Positions 20,429-29,443 of a stretch of 64,000 nt of DNA are shown in pieces. Position numbers and translations under genes: made by a program. The notes beneath the pieces were generated by a model. The model made no database searches and was not told the DNA's origin. It worked only from the letters and a program-made list of their open reading frames with translations. Positions within the stretch are counted from its first letter, which is position 1. Every line of letters begins with the position of its first letter. Origin of the DNA: Comamonas terrigena NBRC 13299 (GTDB lineage Bacteria; Pseudomonadota; Gammaproteobacteria; Burkholderiales; Burkholderiaceae_C). Location of the stretch: the NCBI RefSeq assembly GCF_006740045.1, contig NZ_AP019749.1, positions 3,615,001-3,679,000 of the forward strand, given 5' to 3'.

Positions 20429-20498
20429 CGCACCAAGAACTTGCAACCGTGCACCACGGCCACGTGTTGCGCCGCCCGCACGGCACCAGATCCGTGCA
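20429..20498. promoter_or_regulatory. NtrC-like upstream sites of the NMT1 ABC operon
   Basis: CGCACCAAGAACTTGCA (20429-20445) and GGCACCAGATCCGTGCA (20482-20498) keep the GCAC...TGCA ends of the NtrC 17-mer; the second keeps GTGCA exactly. They lie about 40-110 nt upstream of the -24 element. Confidence 0.45.
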
Positions 20499-20528
20499 CA
20501 CACCCCCACAGAACACGTTCGGCGATTT

Positions 20529-20554
20529 TGTATACACATGGCACCGATCTTGCA
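20529..20554 (+). promoter_or_regulatory. ABC operon promoter: TGTATACA operator and sigma-54-like element
   Basis: The palindrome TGTATACA (20529-20536) is followed at once by TGGCACCGATCTTGCA (20539-20554), which matches sigma-54 -24/-12 with GG at 20540-20541, N10, GC at 20552-20553. The predicted transcript would begin near 20565, 37 nt before the ATG. Unlike at the permease, the operator abuts the -24 side. Confidence 0.6.
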
Positions 20555-20601
20555 CTGAAGGCTGCAGACCCCTTTTGCAACCGATGAAGTGAGGAGCATC
20601 C

Positions 20602-21627
20602 ATGCACCAACGTTCTTTCCTGAAAGCCGCCGCAGCTGCTGTGACCCTGGCCTGGGGCGCAGCCCACGCCGCCGACACGCCCATCAAGTTCCAGCTGGAC
20701 TGGCGCTTTGAAGGCCCGGCCGCTTTCTTCCTGCAGCCGGTGGCCAAGGGCTACTTCAAGGGCCAGGGCCTGGATGTGACGGTGGATGCAGGCAATGGCT
20801 CCGGTGGTGCCGTGCAGCGCGTGGCCTCGGGCACCTACGACATGGGCTTTGCCGATCTGGCCTCGGTGATGGAATTCCACGCCAACAACCCCGACGCGCC
20901 CAACAAGCCCGTGGCCGTGATGGTGGTCTACAACAACACGCCGTCGTCGGTGATGGCGCTCAAGAAGAGCGGCATCAAGACCCCCGCCGATCTGAAGGGC
21001 AAGAAGCTGGGCGCCCCGGTGTTCGACGCCGGTCGCAAGGCCTTCCCCATCTTCGAGAAGGCCAACAAGGTGGGCAATGTGGCCTGGACGGCCATGGACC
21101 CTCCGCTGCGCGAAACCATGCTGGTGCGCGGTGATGTGGATGCCATCACCGGCTTCACCTTCACCAGCCTGCTGAATCTGGAAGCGCGCGGCGCCAAGGC
21201 CCAGGATGTGGTGGTCATGCCCTACGCCGACTTCGGCGTGAAGCTGTACGGCAACGTGATCATCGCCAGCCCCAAGCTGATCAAGGAAAACCCCGAAGCC
21301 ATCAAGAAGTTCCTGGCCGGCTTTTCCCAAGGTGCCAAGGACGTGATGGCCCACCCTGCCGAGGCCATCCAGTCGGTCAAGGCCCGTGACGGCATCGCCA
21401 ATGTGGCGCTGGAAACCCGCCGCCTGCAGCTGGCCATCGACACCGTGGTCAACAGCCCCGACGCACGCAAGGAAGGCTTTGGCCGCCTGGACAACAGCCG
21501 CCTGACGCTGATGGCCTCGCAGGTCTCCGACGCCTACGCCACCAAGACCCGCGTGAAGGCCGAAGACGTGTGGAACGGTAGCTTCCTGCCTTCCGCCGCC
21601 GTGCTGGACGTGCTGCCCAAGAAGTAA
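20602..21627 (+). CDS. NMT1/THI5-like ABC transporter substrate-binding protein, copy 1
   Basis: 341 residues with an N-terminal signal peptide (FLKAAAAAVTLAWGAAHAA). It is a type II periplasmic binding protein of the NMT1/SsuA-like group: PIKFQLDWRFEGPAAFF, VASGTYDMGFADLASVMEF, GKKLGAPVFDAGRKAFP. Family substrates include pyrimidine thiamin precursors, sulfonates and other N-containing compounds. It is a tandem paralogue of the next gene. Genome context and the shared operator suggest a purine-related or other nitrogenous substrate, which is inference. RBS GAGGAG precedes the ATG. Confidence 0.88.
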   Translation: MHQRSFLKAAAAAVTLAWGAAHAADTPIKFQLDWRFEGPAAFFLQPVAKGYFKGQGLDVTVDAGNGSGGAVQRVASGTYDMGFADLASVMEFHANNPDAPNKPVAVMVVYNNTPSSVMALKKSGIKTPADLKGKKLGAPVFDAGRKAFPIFEKANKVGNVAWTAMDPPLRETMLVRGDVDAITGFTFTSLLNLEARGAKAQDVVVMPYADFGVKLYGNVIIASPKLIKENPEAIKKFLAGFSQGAKDVMAHPAEAIQSVKARDGIANVALETRRLQLAIDTVVNSPDARKEGFGRLDNSRLTLMASQVSDAYATKTRVKAEDVWNGSFLPSAAVLDVLPKK

Positions 21628-21634
21628 ACCACGC

Positions 21635-21673
21635 CCCCTTGGGCAGACACCACTGCGGTGTCTGCCCAAGGGG
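21635..21673 (+). other. Long perfect hairpin between the two binding-protein genes
   Basis: A 17-bp perfect stem (21635-21651 with 21657-21673) closed by a 5-nt loop, beginning 8 nt after the stop of copy 1. There is no T tract, so it looks like an mRNA-stabilising or processing element that raises expression of the first binding protein, and not a terminator. Confidence 0.7.
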
Positions 21674-21703
21674 CAATGACTCTCCCTCATTGGAATCTGC
21701 ACC

Positions 21704-22738
21704 GTGAACAAACGTTCCTTTCTGCGTAGCGCCATGGCCGTTCTGGCCACCACCGCCACCACCTGGGCTGTCGCCGCCAGCCCGGCACTGACCCCGCTCA
21801 AGTTCCAGCTGGACTGGCGCTTCGAGGGCCCGGCCGCCCTGTTCGTGCACCCCGAACAGAAAGGCTATTTCAAGGAAACCGGCCTGGATGTGAACGTCGA
21901 GGCCGCCAGCGGCGCAGGCGCCATCCAGCGCGTGGCCTCCGGCACCCACGACCTGGGTTTTGCCGACCTGGCCGCGCTGATGGAGTTCCACGCCAACAAC
22001 CCGGACGCGCCCATCAAGCCCGTGGCCATCATGGTGATCTACAACACCACGCCGGCTTCGGTGATGGCGCTGAAGAAATCCGGCATCACCAAGGCCTCCG
22101 ACCTGACCGGCAAAAAGCTGGGCGCCCCCATCTTTGATGCCGGCCGCCGCACCTTCCCCATCTTTGCCCAGGCCAATGGGGTGGGCGAGGTGCAGTGGAC
22201 CACCATGGACCCGCCGCTGCGCGAGACCATGCTGGCGCGCGGCGACCTGGATGCCGTCACCGGCTACACCTTCACCAGCCTGCTGAATCTGGAGACCCGT
22301 GGCGTCAAGCGCGAAGACATCGTGGTGCTGCCCTATGCCACCCACGGCGTGCAGCTCTACGGCAATGTGATCATCGCCAGCCCCAAGCTGATCGCCGAAA
22401 AGCCCGAGGCCGTGCGCGCCTTCCTGAAAGCCTTTGCCAAGGGCGCCAAGGAAGCCATTGCCAACCCCGAAGCCGCCATCGCCTCGATGAAGGCCAAGGA
22501 CGGCCTGGTGAACACGGCACTCGAGGTCAAGCGCCTGAAGCTGACGATTGACACCGCCATCGACAGCAAGGGTGCACGCGACGAAGGCTTTGGCCAGTTG
22601 CGCAAGGAACGCCTGGCCCAGATGGCCGAGCAGGTCTCCAAGGCCTATGCCACCAAGAACCCGGTGCCCGCCAACGCGGTGTGGAACGGCAGCTTCCTGC
22701 CCTCTGCCGCCGAACTGGACGTGCTTCCCAAGCGCTAA
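21704..22738 (+). CDS. NMT1/THI5-like ABC transporter substrate-binding protein, copy 2
   Basis: 344 residues, a clear tandem duplicate of the preceding protein: same LKFQLDWRFEGPAALF start after the signal peptide, GFADLAALMEFHANNPDAP, GAPIFDAGRRTFPIF, WNGSFLPSAAELDVLPK end. The start is GTG at 21704. The two copies differ throughout by scattered substitutions, so the duplication is not recent. Two binding proteins feeding one membrane complex would broaden substrate range. A further hairpin separates it from the ATPase gene. Confidence 0.88.
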   Translation: MNKRSFLRSAMAVLATTATTWAVAASPALTPLKFQLDWRFEGPAALFVHPEQKGYFKETGLDVNVEAASGAGAIQRVASGTHDLGFADLAALMEFHANNPDAPIKPVAIMVIYNTTPASVMALKKSGITKASDLTGKKLGAPIFDAGRRTFPIFAQANGVGEVQWTTMDPPLRETMLARGDLDAVTGYTFTSLLNLETRGVKREDIVVLPYATHGVQLYGNVIIASPKLIAEKPEAVRAFLKAFAKGAKEAIANPEAAIASMKAKDGLVNTALEVKRLKLTIDTAIDSKGARDEGFGQLRKERLAQMAEQVSKAYATKNPVPANAVWNGSFLPSAAELDVLPKR

Positions 22739-22745
22739 ACCCGGA

Positions 22746-22776
22746 TGCCGGGCAGCCATGCATGCGCCGCCCGGCA
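22746..22776 (+). other. Intercistronic hairpin between binding protein 2 and ATPase
   Basis: TGCCGGGC (22746-22753) pairs with GCCCGGCA (22769-22776), loop 15 nt, no T tract. It probably modulates relative mRNA stability within the operon. Confidence 0.5.
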
Positions 22777-22797
22777 CCGACCTTTGAAGTGATTCCT

Positions 22798-23628
22798 ATG
22801 ACGGCTTCCTCCCAAGACCCCGCCTTTGTTGATTTCCGTGACGTCTGGCTGGCCTACAACGACGAGTTGCTGGCCCAGAACCATTTCGCGGTGGAGGCCA
22901 TTGACCTGCAAGTGCGCCGTGGCGAGTTCATCGCCATCGTCGGCCCCTCGGGCTGCGGCAAATCGACGTTCATGAAGCTGGCCACCGGCCTGCGCATGCC
23001 CAGCATGGGCAAGATCCTGATCGACAGCCAGCCCGTCACCGGCCCGCTAAAGATCTCGGGCATGGCCTTCCAGTCGCCCTCGCTGCTGCCCTGGCGCACC
23101 ACGGTGGACAACGTGCTGCTGCCGCTGGAGATCGTGGAGCCCCACCGCAGCCAGTTCAAGGCCAAGCGCAAGGAATACGAAGAACGCGCCCGCAACCTGC
23201 TGAAGAAAGTGGGCCTGGGCGGCTATGAAGACAAGTTTCCCTGGCAGCTGTCGGGCGGCATGCAGCAGCGCGCCAGCATCTGCCGTGCGCTGATCCATGA
23301 ACCCAAGATGCTGCTGCTGGACGAGCCTTTCGGTGCGCTGGATGCCTTCACCCGCGAAGAGCTGTGGTGCATTCTGCGCGACCTGCATGCCGAGCAGCAG
23401 TTCAACGTGATTCTGGTGACGCATGACCTGCGCGAATCGGTCTTCCTGGCCGACACCGTGTACGTGATGAGCAAGAGCCCCGGCCGCTTTGTGGTGCGCC
23501 GCGAGATCGACTTTCCCCGCCCGCGCGACCTGGAGCTGACCTACACCAAGGAATTCACCGACATCGTGCTGGAGCTGCGCGGCCACATCGGCGCGCTGCG
23601 CAAAGACGGCGCCGTGATCAACCAATAA
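22798..23628 (+). CDS. ABC transporter ATP-binding protein (NitT/TauT type)
   Basis: 276 residues from MTASSQDPAF. Walker A GPSGCGKST near residue 51, Q-loop AFQSPSLLPW, signature LSGGMQQR, Walker B MLLLDEPFGALD, switch histidine in VTHD. It energises the complex of the adjacent permease and the two NMT1-type binding proteins in the inner membrane. It is somewhat longer than typical because of an insert after the Q-loop (PHRSQFKAKRKEYEERA). It lies 17 nt before the permease gene. Confidence 0.93.
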   Translation: MTASSQDPAFVDFRDVWLAYNDELLAQNHFAVEAIDLQVRRGEFIAIVGPSGCGKSTFMKLATGLRMPSMGKILIDSQPVTGPLKISGMAFQSPSLLPWRTTVDNVLLPLEIVEPHRSQFKAKRKEYEERARNLLKKVGLGGYEDKFPWQLSGGMQQRASICRALIHEPKMLLLDEPFGALDAFTREELWCILRDLHAEQQFNVILVTHDLRESVFLADTVYVMSKSPGRFVVRREIDFPRPRDLELTYTKEFTDIVLELRGHIGALRKDGAVINQ

Positions 23629-23645
23629 GCGCCCAGGACATTGCC

Positions 23646-24422
23646 ATGAACAAACTGAACAACAAACTGCTGGAACGCTGGTCCCCCTGGCTGCTGCTGC
23701 TCGCCGTGATCGTGCTGTGGCAGGTGGTCTGCTCGGCCTTCCAGGTGTCGGAATTCATCTTCCCCAGCCCCTGGCTGATCCTGCAGCAATTCCTGGAATT
23801 CCACGCCGTGATCGCCGGCCACGCCTGGCGCACCTTCTGGGTGACGATGGCCGGCTTTGGCATCGCCATCGTGGTCGGCGTGCTGCTGGGCTTTCTGATC
23901 GGCAGCTCGCGCCTGGCCTACGCCGCCGTCTACCCGCTGATGACCGCCTTCAACGCCCTGCCCAAGGCGGCTTTCGTGCCGATTCTGGTGGTGTGGTTCG
24001 GCATCGGCATTGGCCCGGCCATCCTGACGGCGTTCCTGATCAGCTTCTTTCCCATCATGGTCAACATCGCCACCGGCCTGGCCACGCTGGAGCCCGAGCT
24101 GGAAGACGTGCTGCGCGTGCTGGGCGCCAAGCGCTGGGATGTGCTGATGAAGGTGGGTCTGCCGCGCTCGCTGCCCTACTTCTACGGCTCGCTCAAGGTC
24201 GCCATCACGCTGGCCTTTGTGGGCACCACGGTGTCGGAGATGACGGCGGCCAACGAAGGCATTGGCTACCTGCTGATCTCGGCCGGCTCGTCCATGCAGA
24301 TGGGCCTGGCATTTGCCGGCCTGCTGGTGGTGGGGGCCATGGCCATGGTGATGTACGAGCTGTTCAGCCTGGTGGAAAAGCGCACCACCGCCTGGGCCCA
24401 CCGCGGCGCCAACAACCACTGA
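23646..24422 (+). CDS. ABC transporter permease (NitT/TauT type)
   Basis: 258 residues with six hydrophobic segments; the BPD_transp_1 EAA loop is recognisable in LGAKRWDVLMKVGLPRSLPYF (split over positions about 24121-24183). It belongs to the SsuC/TauC/ThiX permease class and probably forms a homodimer, since only one permease gene is present. It is the last gene of the binding protein-binding protein-ATPase-permease operon; a strong terminator follows 21 nt later. Confidence 0.92.
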   Translation: MNKLNNKLLERWSPWLLLLAVIVLWQVVCSAFQVSEFIFPSPWLILQQFLEFHAVIAGHAWRTFWVTMAGFGIAIVVGVLLGFLIGSSRLAYAAVYPLMTAFNALPKAAFVPILVVWFGIGIGPAILTAFLISFFPIMVNIATGLATLEPELEDVLRVLGAKRWDVLMKVGLPRSLPYFYGSLKVAITLAFVGTTVSEMTAANEGIGYLLISAGSSMQMGLAFAGLLVVGAMAMVMYELFSLVEKRTTAWAHRGANNH

Positions 24423-24443
24423 GTGGTCCCCCGCGCCACGTGC

Positions 24444-24474
24444 AAAGGCCTGCCCTGGTGGCAGGCCTTTTTGC
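24444..24474 (+). terminator. Rho-independent terminator of the NMT1 ABC operon
   Basis: AAAGGCCTGCC (24444-24454) pairs with GGCAGGCCTTT (24460-24470) around a 5-nt loop, ending in a T tract. Confidence 0.9.
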
Positions 24475-24564
24475 ATGGGCAGGGCCAAAGCCGCATGCCC
24501 CACATGGCTGGCTGCCTTGGGCACCCCCGGCACTCTGTACCATGCGCAGCTTGCCCCGCTCTGG

Positions 24565-24990
24565 ATGCCTGCCGTGACTGCCTCTGCCCCCTTTTCCACC
24601 GCCCCCGCCGCTCCCACCGCTCCTGTCAAGCTGGTGCGCATCGACCCCAGCGACCTGTCGCAGGCCCGCAGCGGCCAGCCCAGCCGTCCGCTGCGCGGTG
24701 ACACCACCTACAAGACGCTGGACGTATTCAGCGGCAACGGCGGCAAAGCCAATGCCGGCGTCTGGGAAGCCACGGCCGGGGCCTTCCGCTCCCACATCCA
24801 GGGCTATATCGAGTTCTGCCACATCGTCGAAGGCAGCTGCCGCCTGGTGGACCCGGATGGCAGCGTGCACCATTTCCAGGCGGGTGACAGCTTTGTCTTA
24901 CCCGACGGCTTCAGCGGCCACTGGGAAGTGGACGAACGCGTGAAGAAAGTGTTTGTCACCACCGATGTCGATGCGCCGGCAGCGGCATGA
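24565..24990 (+). CDS. Single-domain cupin, DUF861 (Cupin_3) type
   Basis: 141 residues from the ATG at 24565. One cupin barrel with the DUF861 pattern: GVWEATAGAFRS, GYIEFCHIVEGSCRLVDPDG, FQAGDSFVLPDGFSGHWEV and a K-V-F-V strand. DUF861 includes ureidoglycine aminohydrolase (AllE, a bicupin), so a role in ureide breakdown is conceivable here, but this is a monocupin and the substrate is unknown. It lies between the ABC operon terminator and the deaminase gene. Confidence 0.75.
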   Translation: MPAVTASAPFSTAPAAPTAPVKLVRIDPSDLSQARSGQPSRPLRGDTTYKTLDVFSGNGGKANAGVWEATAGAFRSHIQGYIEFCHIVEGSCRLVDPDGSVHHFQAGDSFVLPDGFSGHWEVDERVKKVFVTTDVDAPAAA

Positions 24991-25247
24991 GACCCGTCTG
25001 CAGGCGTTGTGCCGGCAGTGTGTTCCGGCGCAGCTAACGCTTTGATTTGCATAGCAGGCACAGCGCATCTGCACTGCGCCGACGGCGCTCACCCCCGGCG
25101 ATCGCACGGCCGCCGTCCGCCTCCTGTCCCGCCGCCCTTCCTGGCACGTATGTAAGAAGTCGTTTCTGGCATGCGACATGCAATAGCTCTGGTAACCCCG
25201 CCTGTGCCCAGGCGGCCTTGTTACCCGCACCCGCCCAGGAGGCGCGC

Positions 25248-25775
25248 ATGCTCGCAGCACCCATGATGGATGACCGCCCCCCCGAAGGACAGCCTCTGTC
25301 CGCGACCGATGCCAAATACCTGCGGCAGGCCTTTGTCTGGGCGAATGCGGCCCGCACCCGCGGCAACCGGCCCTTCGGTGCCGTGGTGGTGGCCGCCGAT
25401 GGGCGCATCCTGGCCGAGGCCTTCAGCAACACCCGCGAGACGGGCGACTGCACCGGCCATGCGGAAATGAATGCCGTGCGCCAGCTGGGCAACCCCCGTG
25501 TGGCGCCCGAGCTGCTGGCGGGTGCCACGCTCTATGCGTCGGCCCAGCCCTGCGCCATGTGCGCCGGCGCCATCTGCAACGCCGGTATCGGCCGCGTGGT
25601 GTTTGGCCTGGACGATACGCGGCTGCTGCAGATCCGGCCCGACCTGCGCGGCAGCACACTGGACTGCCACACCGTGTTCGACAACGCCACCTATGCCATC
25701 ACCTGCATCGGCCCGGCCCTGGTCAACGAAGCCCTGGCGGTGTACGAGGACAGCTGGTTCCCGCCCTCCTCCTGA
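25248..25775 (+). CDS. Cytidine/deoxycytidylate-type nucleobase deaminase, probable guanine deaminase
   Basis: 175 residues; ATG with an excellent RBS (AGGAGG, 5-nt spacing). Zinc deaminase signature: H-A-E in CTGHAEMNAVR (zinc ligand and proton-shuttle Glu) and P-C-A-M-C in QPCAMCAGAI. The short cytidine-deaminase-fold family includes guanine deaminase (GuaD), TadA and others. The lack of TadA-type tRNA context and the purine setting favour guanine to xanthine, feeding XDH; this is inference. The 24991-25247 gap shows no recognisable gene. Confidence 0.8.
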   Translation: MLAAPMMDDRPPEGQPLSATDAKYLRQAFVWANAARTRGNRPFGAVVVAADGRILAEAFSNTRETGDCTGHAEMNAVRQLGNPRVAPELLAGATLYASAQPCAMCAGAICNAGIGRVVFGLDDTRLLQIRPDLRGSTLDCHTVFDNATYAITCIGPALVNEALAVYEDSWFPPSS

Positions 25776-25857
25776 TATCCACACCGGCTGGCCCTGCTCT
25801 GCTTCGGTGAGCAGTCCAGCCGCCATGGTGCAGCGCTGACGGGCATACGCACCAAGT

Positions 25858-25873
25858 TGGCACAGTGTCTGCT
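25858..25873 (+). promoter_or_regulatory. Sigma-54-like element 13 nt before the ureD ATG
   Basis: TGGCACAGTGTCTGCT: GG at 25859-25860, N10, GC at 25871-25872. The same TTGGCACAG-N4-TGC with identical 13-nt spacing to the ATG stands in front of ureA. No convincing Shine-Dalgarno lies between it and the ATG. Confidence 0.45.
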
Positions 25874-25885
25874 TGCAGCTTGACC

Positions 25886-26716
25886 ATGCCCTGGCACGCC
25901 CACCTCTCCCTCGACTACCACCACCGCACCGGCCGCACGGCCGCGCATTTCACCCACGACGGCCCGCTGCGCGTGCTGCGCAGCCTCTACCCCGAAGGCC
26001 CTACCATCTGCCACCATGTGCTGGTCCATCCGCCTGGCGGGCTGGTGGGCGGGGACACCCTGGACATCCAGGTGCACGCCGGAGCCGGTGCCCACGCCCT
26101 GGTCACCACCCCGGGCGCCACGCGCTTTTACCGCAGCGAAGGCGAACCGGCACTGCAACGCACGCGCCTGCGGCTGGATGCCGGTGCCCGCCTGGAATGG
26201 CTGCCGCTGGAAGCCATTGCCTACAACGGCTGCCTGGCCCGCAACCAGCTGGAACTGGATCTGGCCCCCGGCGCCGAACTGCTGGCCTGGGACATCACGG
26301 CCCTGGGTCTGCCCCACGCCGAGGCGCCCTGGCTGCGCGGTGAATTCCTGCAGCACATGGAATGGCCCGGCCGCTGGCTGGAGCGCGGGCTGATCCGCGC
26401 CGACGATGGGCCGCTGCTGGATGGCCCGCTGGGCCTGGCCGGCCAGCGCTGCCTGGGCAGCCTGGTGTTTGCCTGCGGCAGCCCCCTGTCCCGTGCCCGC
26501 CGGGAACAGGTGCAGGAAGCCACACACGCCTTGCTGGCCAGCCACCCCCAGGGCCCGTGGTGCGGGGTCACCAGCCCCAACGACCATGTGCTGGTGCTGC
26601 GCGGCCTGGCCCCGCTGGTGGAGCCGCTGATGCAGCTGTGGCAGCAGGTCTGGGCGCTGTGGCGCCGGCTGCTGTGGGAGCGGGAAGCCCCGCTGCCCCG
26701 CATCTGGTCCATGTAG
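25886..26716 (+). CDS. ureD: Urease accessory protein UreD
   Basis: 276 residues from MPWHAHLSLDY; the 7-codon GTG extension is less likely. UreD binds the urease apoprotein and, with UreF and UreG, forms the complex for Ni2+ and CO2 loading of the active site. Family features: GGLVGGDTL, TPGATRFYRS, WLPLEAIAYNG, and GAELLAWDITALGLP. It stands apart from the other ure genes by about 14.7 kb, with the urt operon and the sensor kinase between. A sigma-54-like element directly precedes it, paralleling ureA. Confidence 0.93.
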   Translation: MPWHAHLSLDYHHRTGRTAAHFTHDGPLRVLRSLYPEGPTICHHVLVHPPGGLVGGDTLDIQVHAGAGAHALVTTPGATRFYRSEGEPALQRTRLRLDAGARLEWLPLEAIAYNGCLARNQLELDLAPGAELLAWDITALGLPHAEAPWLRGEFLQHMEWPGRWLERGLIRADDGPLLDGPLGLAGQRCLGSLVFACGSPLSRARREQVQEATHALLASHPQGPWCGVTSPNDHVLVLRGLAPLVEPLMQLWQQVWALWRRLLWEREAPLPRIWSM

Positions 26717-26806
26717 AACGCGAAACGCTTTCCGCGCTGGGTGGTGCCCAGCGCTGCCGCTTACACAGCCGGAAGGCGGCATGGCGCCCATGCCGCACAC
26801 CGGCCA

Positions 26807-28369
26807 TCAGCGCATGCGGAACACTTCCAGTGTGCGGTGCAGCACACCGGCGTTGCTGCTCATGTGGCCGGCGGAATGGGCTGACACCTCGGACATGCGG
26901 GCGTTCTCCTGCGTGACCGCATCCAGCTCGCCAATCGCACGGTCCACCTGCGCAATGCCCAGGGCCTGTTCGCGCGAGGTTTCCACAATTTCCTGCACCA
27001 GCTGGCTGACCTGGGCCACCGACTGCACCGCCTGGGAGATGGTGGCACTGGCTTCCTGCATGCGCTCCGCCCCCTGGTGGATGCGGTCGTTGGAGCCGGA
27101 GATCAGCCGCTTGATTTCCTTGGCCGCTTCGGCGCTGCGCTGCGCCAGCGTGCGCACCTCGCCGGCCACCACGGCAAAGCCGCGCCCCTGCTCGCCGGCG
27201 CGCGCGGCTTCGACCGCCGCATTCAGCGCCAGGATATTGGTCTGGAAGGCAATGCTTTCGATGGTGGTGATGATCTGCCCCATCTGCTGCGACGAATCGC
27301 GCAGCTGGTGCACCATGTCCTCCACCTTCTGCATGGCCTGGCCGCCACGTTCCGCCAGCTCGGCGCTCTTGCCGCTTTGCTGCAGCACTTCTTCTGTGGT
27401 CTGCTGGGATTGCTCCACGCTGCCAGCCAGCTGCGTCATGGCGGCAGCCGTCTGCTGCAGGCGCTCGGCCTGCAGTTCGGTGCGCTCGGACAGGCTGCGG
27501 GCGCTGCCGGACAGATCGCGCGAGAGGTGGCTGAAGCTGTCGATCTCGTGGCGCGCATCGCCCACGATGGCCCGCAGATTGAAATGCACCTGGTGCAGGT
27601 GCTCCATCAGCAGCGCCATCGGATGGCGGCCCGGCACCAGCGGCAGCTGGCGGTCCAGCTCGCAACTGGCCAGCTGCTTGGCAAAGCGGTGGGTCAGCGC
27701 AAAAGGCTGCGTCAGGGTGCGGTGCAGCCAGCCCAGGCCCAGCGCACTCCACAGCACCATGGCGGCGGCCTGCAGCCCCACCTGCCATGCGGCGGTCCAG
27801 CCCAGCACGGCGGGCAGGCAGCCCATCAGCAGCAGCGGCAGGACCACGGCGGCGATGCGCAGCGTGAAGTTGGCGCGCTGCATTTTTCCGAACAGATTGC
27901 GCAGCCCCAGCAGGCGCGCATGGCCGGCATGCAGCACCATGTCGGGCTGGCCCTTGGCCCGCTCCTGCGCCAGGCGGGCATAGAGCTGCTCGGCTGCCTG
28001 CACCTGTTCGCGCGTGGGCTTGGCCCGCACCGACATATAGCCCACGGGCTTGCCGCCTTGCATGATGGGCGTGACGTGGGCGTGGACCCAGTAGAAGCCG
28101 CCATCCTTGCGGCGGTTCTTGACGATGCCCTTCCAGCTCCGGCCGTGGCCGATGGTGGCCCACATATCGCGGAAGGCTTCGGCCGGCATATCAGGGTGGC
28201 GCACCAGGCTGTGGGGCTGGCCCATCAGCTCTTCCATGCTGAAGCCGCTGACACGCACGAAGGCGGCATTGCAGTGGGTGATGTTGCCCTGGCTGTCCGT
28301 GGTGGACATCAGCAGCTCGTCATCGGGAAACTGGAACTCGTGGAGGGTGACAGGCAGGTTCTGGCGCAT
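26807..28369 (-). CDS. Aer-like PAS-containing methyl-accepting chemotaxis protein
   Basis: 520 residues. N-terminal PAS domain (about 8-125) of Aer type with [25 protein letters not shown] and [11 protein letters not shown]; a membrane hairpin (about 170-215); and a cytoplasmic signalling domain containing the invariant hairpin region ([20 protein letters not shown]). There is no periplasmic ligand domain, so it senses energy/redox state from inside, probably via FAD in the PAS. It lies between ureD and a TctC-type gene; a link to urea metabolism is not evident. Confidence 0.92.
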   Translation of the reverse strand: MRQNLPVTLHEFQFPDDELLMSTTDSQGNITHCNAAFVRVSGFSMEELMGQPHSLVRHPDMPAEAFRDMWATIGHGRSWKGIVKNRRKDGGFYWVHAHVTPIMQGGKPVGYMSVRAKPTREQVQAAEQLYARLAQERAKGQPDMVLHAGHARLLGLRNLFGKMQRANFTLRIAAVVLPLLLMGCLPAVLGWTAAWQVGLQAAAMVLWSALGLGWLHRTLTQPFALTHRFAKQLASCELDRQLPLVPGRHPMALLMEHLHQVHFNLRAIVGDARHEIDSFSHLSRDLSGSARSLSERTELQAERLQQTAAAMTQLAGSVEQSQQTTEEVLQQSGKSAELAERGGQAMQKVEDMVHQLRDSSQQMGQIITTIESIAFQTNILALNAAVEAARAGEQGRGFAVVAGEVRTLAQRSAEAAKEIKRLISGSNDRIHQGAERMQEASATISQAVQSVAQVSQLVQEIVETSREQALGIAQVDRAIGELDAVTQENARMSEVSAHSAGHMSSNAGVLHRTLEVFRMR

Positions 28370-28459
28370 GGCAAAGAGAGTGGCGCGGCAAAGCCCGCCG
28401 GATGGTGTCAGGGAAAAGAAGAAGGCGAAGCAGCGGGAGGAAAAAAGGAAAGAGAGCTT

Positions 28460-28837
28460 TCAGGAAGCGCGCTGCATGGGATCTGCAGAAGAGGAATCGG
28501 TAACGGAAGGGCTGCACACCGGTGCAGCAGCGCCCCATGCGGGCAGAGCACTCTCACGCCACAGCTGGCGCGAACGCACACCGGCAGCCACTGCCCCTTG
28601 CAGCTGCTGCGGGGCCTGGGGCAGGTGATGGCAGCCGGACTGGCGGCGGGCCGAGATCAGCTGCGCGCGGCTGTCATAGCAGCGCCGGCAATGCACGCAT
28701 TGCGAATCTGCGCCCGGCATGCCCTGCTGCCAGGCACGGTGCAGGTCCAGCGATTTGCCACACAGGCACACAATCCCTCCCGGGTCCGTCATCACCCTGG
28801 TACGGTGGCAGAACGCGGGTGCCCTGAAATACTCCAT
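28460..28837 (-). CDS. Hypothetical small cysteine-rich protein
   Basis: 125 residues from the ATG at 28837, which has a good RBS (GAGGAAG, 5-nt spacing). Not a family I recognise. The N-terminal half has ten clustered Cys/His positions including VCLCGKS, QCVHCRRC and SGCHH, which could form one or two zinc-binding knuckles; the C-terminal half is Ala/Ser-rich and low-complexity. It lies 90 nt upstream of the Aer-like gene on the same strand. It may be spurious; the RBS and Cys pairs are the only support. Confidence 0.4.
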   Translation of the reverse strand: MEYFRAPAFCHRTRVMTDPGGIVCLCGKSLDLHRAWQQGMPGADSQCVHCRRCYDSRAQLISARRQSGCHHLPQAPQQLQGAVAAGVRSRQLWRESALPAWGAAAPVCSPSVTDSSSADPMQRAS

Positions 28838-29443
28838 CACACTTCCTCACCCGGCCCCACCGCCGCCAAGGCGAGTGGACGCGCGCTGATCCGCAAAAGT
28901 TTCGATTTGTAAATTCTATGGAATTTCCATCTGAATAGAAATTGATGCAAGGCAAGACTGGGGCATTGAAACCGGAATCCAACACCGGTTGCAGTCTGCC
29001 CGCCACCGCGGCCACCGCGCTCCCACGGCCCGATGCGCTGGTGCCTGCCTCCGTACTCCCCACGGCGGTGCGCAGTGCGCCCAGCCCGGCTGCGCCCTGC
29101 CAGATGCTGGCACCCACGTTCCGCCAGCGCCCACCGAAACTCAGCGAAGCGCTCACTCCGCGGCAGCACCTTTTTTCAAGCGCTTTCATGTTTTTGTCAG
29201 AAAAGTGGAAACTCAAGGGTTAACAATTAAGGGATAACCATATAACAACCAAATGAAACTGGCGTTACGGCGCCCGCCCCATTCTGGGGCCCCCCGACAG
29301 AGCGGTGCCTGCTGCCCACTGTGGCGACTGACTCCCGGCTGGCGCACTGCCAGCCCCGGTACCAGCCTGCCACGCGGCCTGTGCGGCGCCACCGCGCTTC
29401 CAAAAAACGCCCGCCTTTGCGGGCAGAGTGAGAAGGAGTGGAC
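28838..29443. other. 606-base non-coding stretch before the tctC gene
   Basis: No convincing gene. It has two AT-rich islands unusual for this window: around 28890-28950, and around 29165-29260. These are probable promoter regions for the Cys-rich gene (leftwards) and tctC (rightwards). A minus-oriented terminator-like hairpin lies at 29402-29424. Confidence 0.5.
29402..29424 (-). terminator. Minus-strand terminator-like hairpin inside the tctC leader
   Basis: On the minus strand GCCCGC (29424-29419), 4-nt loop, GCGGGC (29414-29409), then G and a T run (29407-29402). It faces away from tctC and would stop antisense transcripts; in the sense direction it is just a short stem before the RBS. 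Confidence 0.5.
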
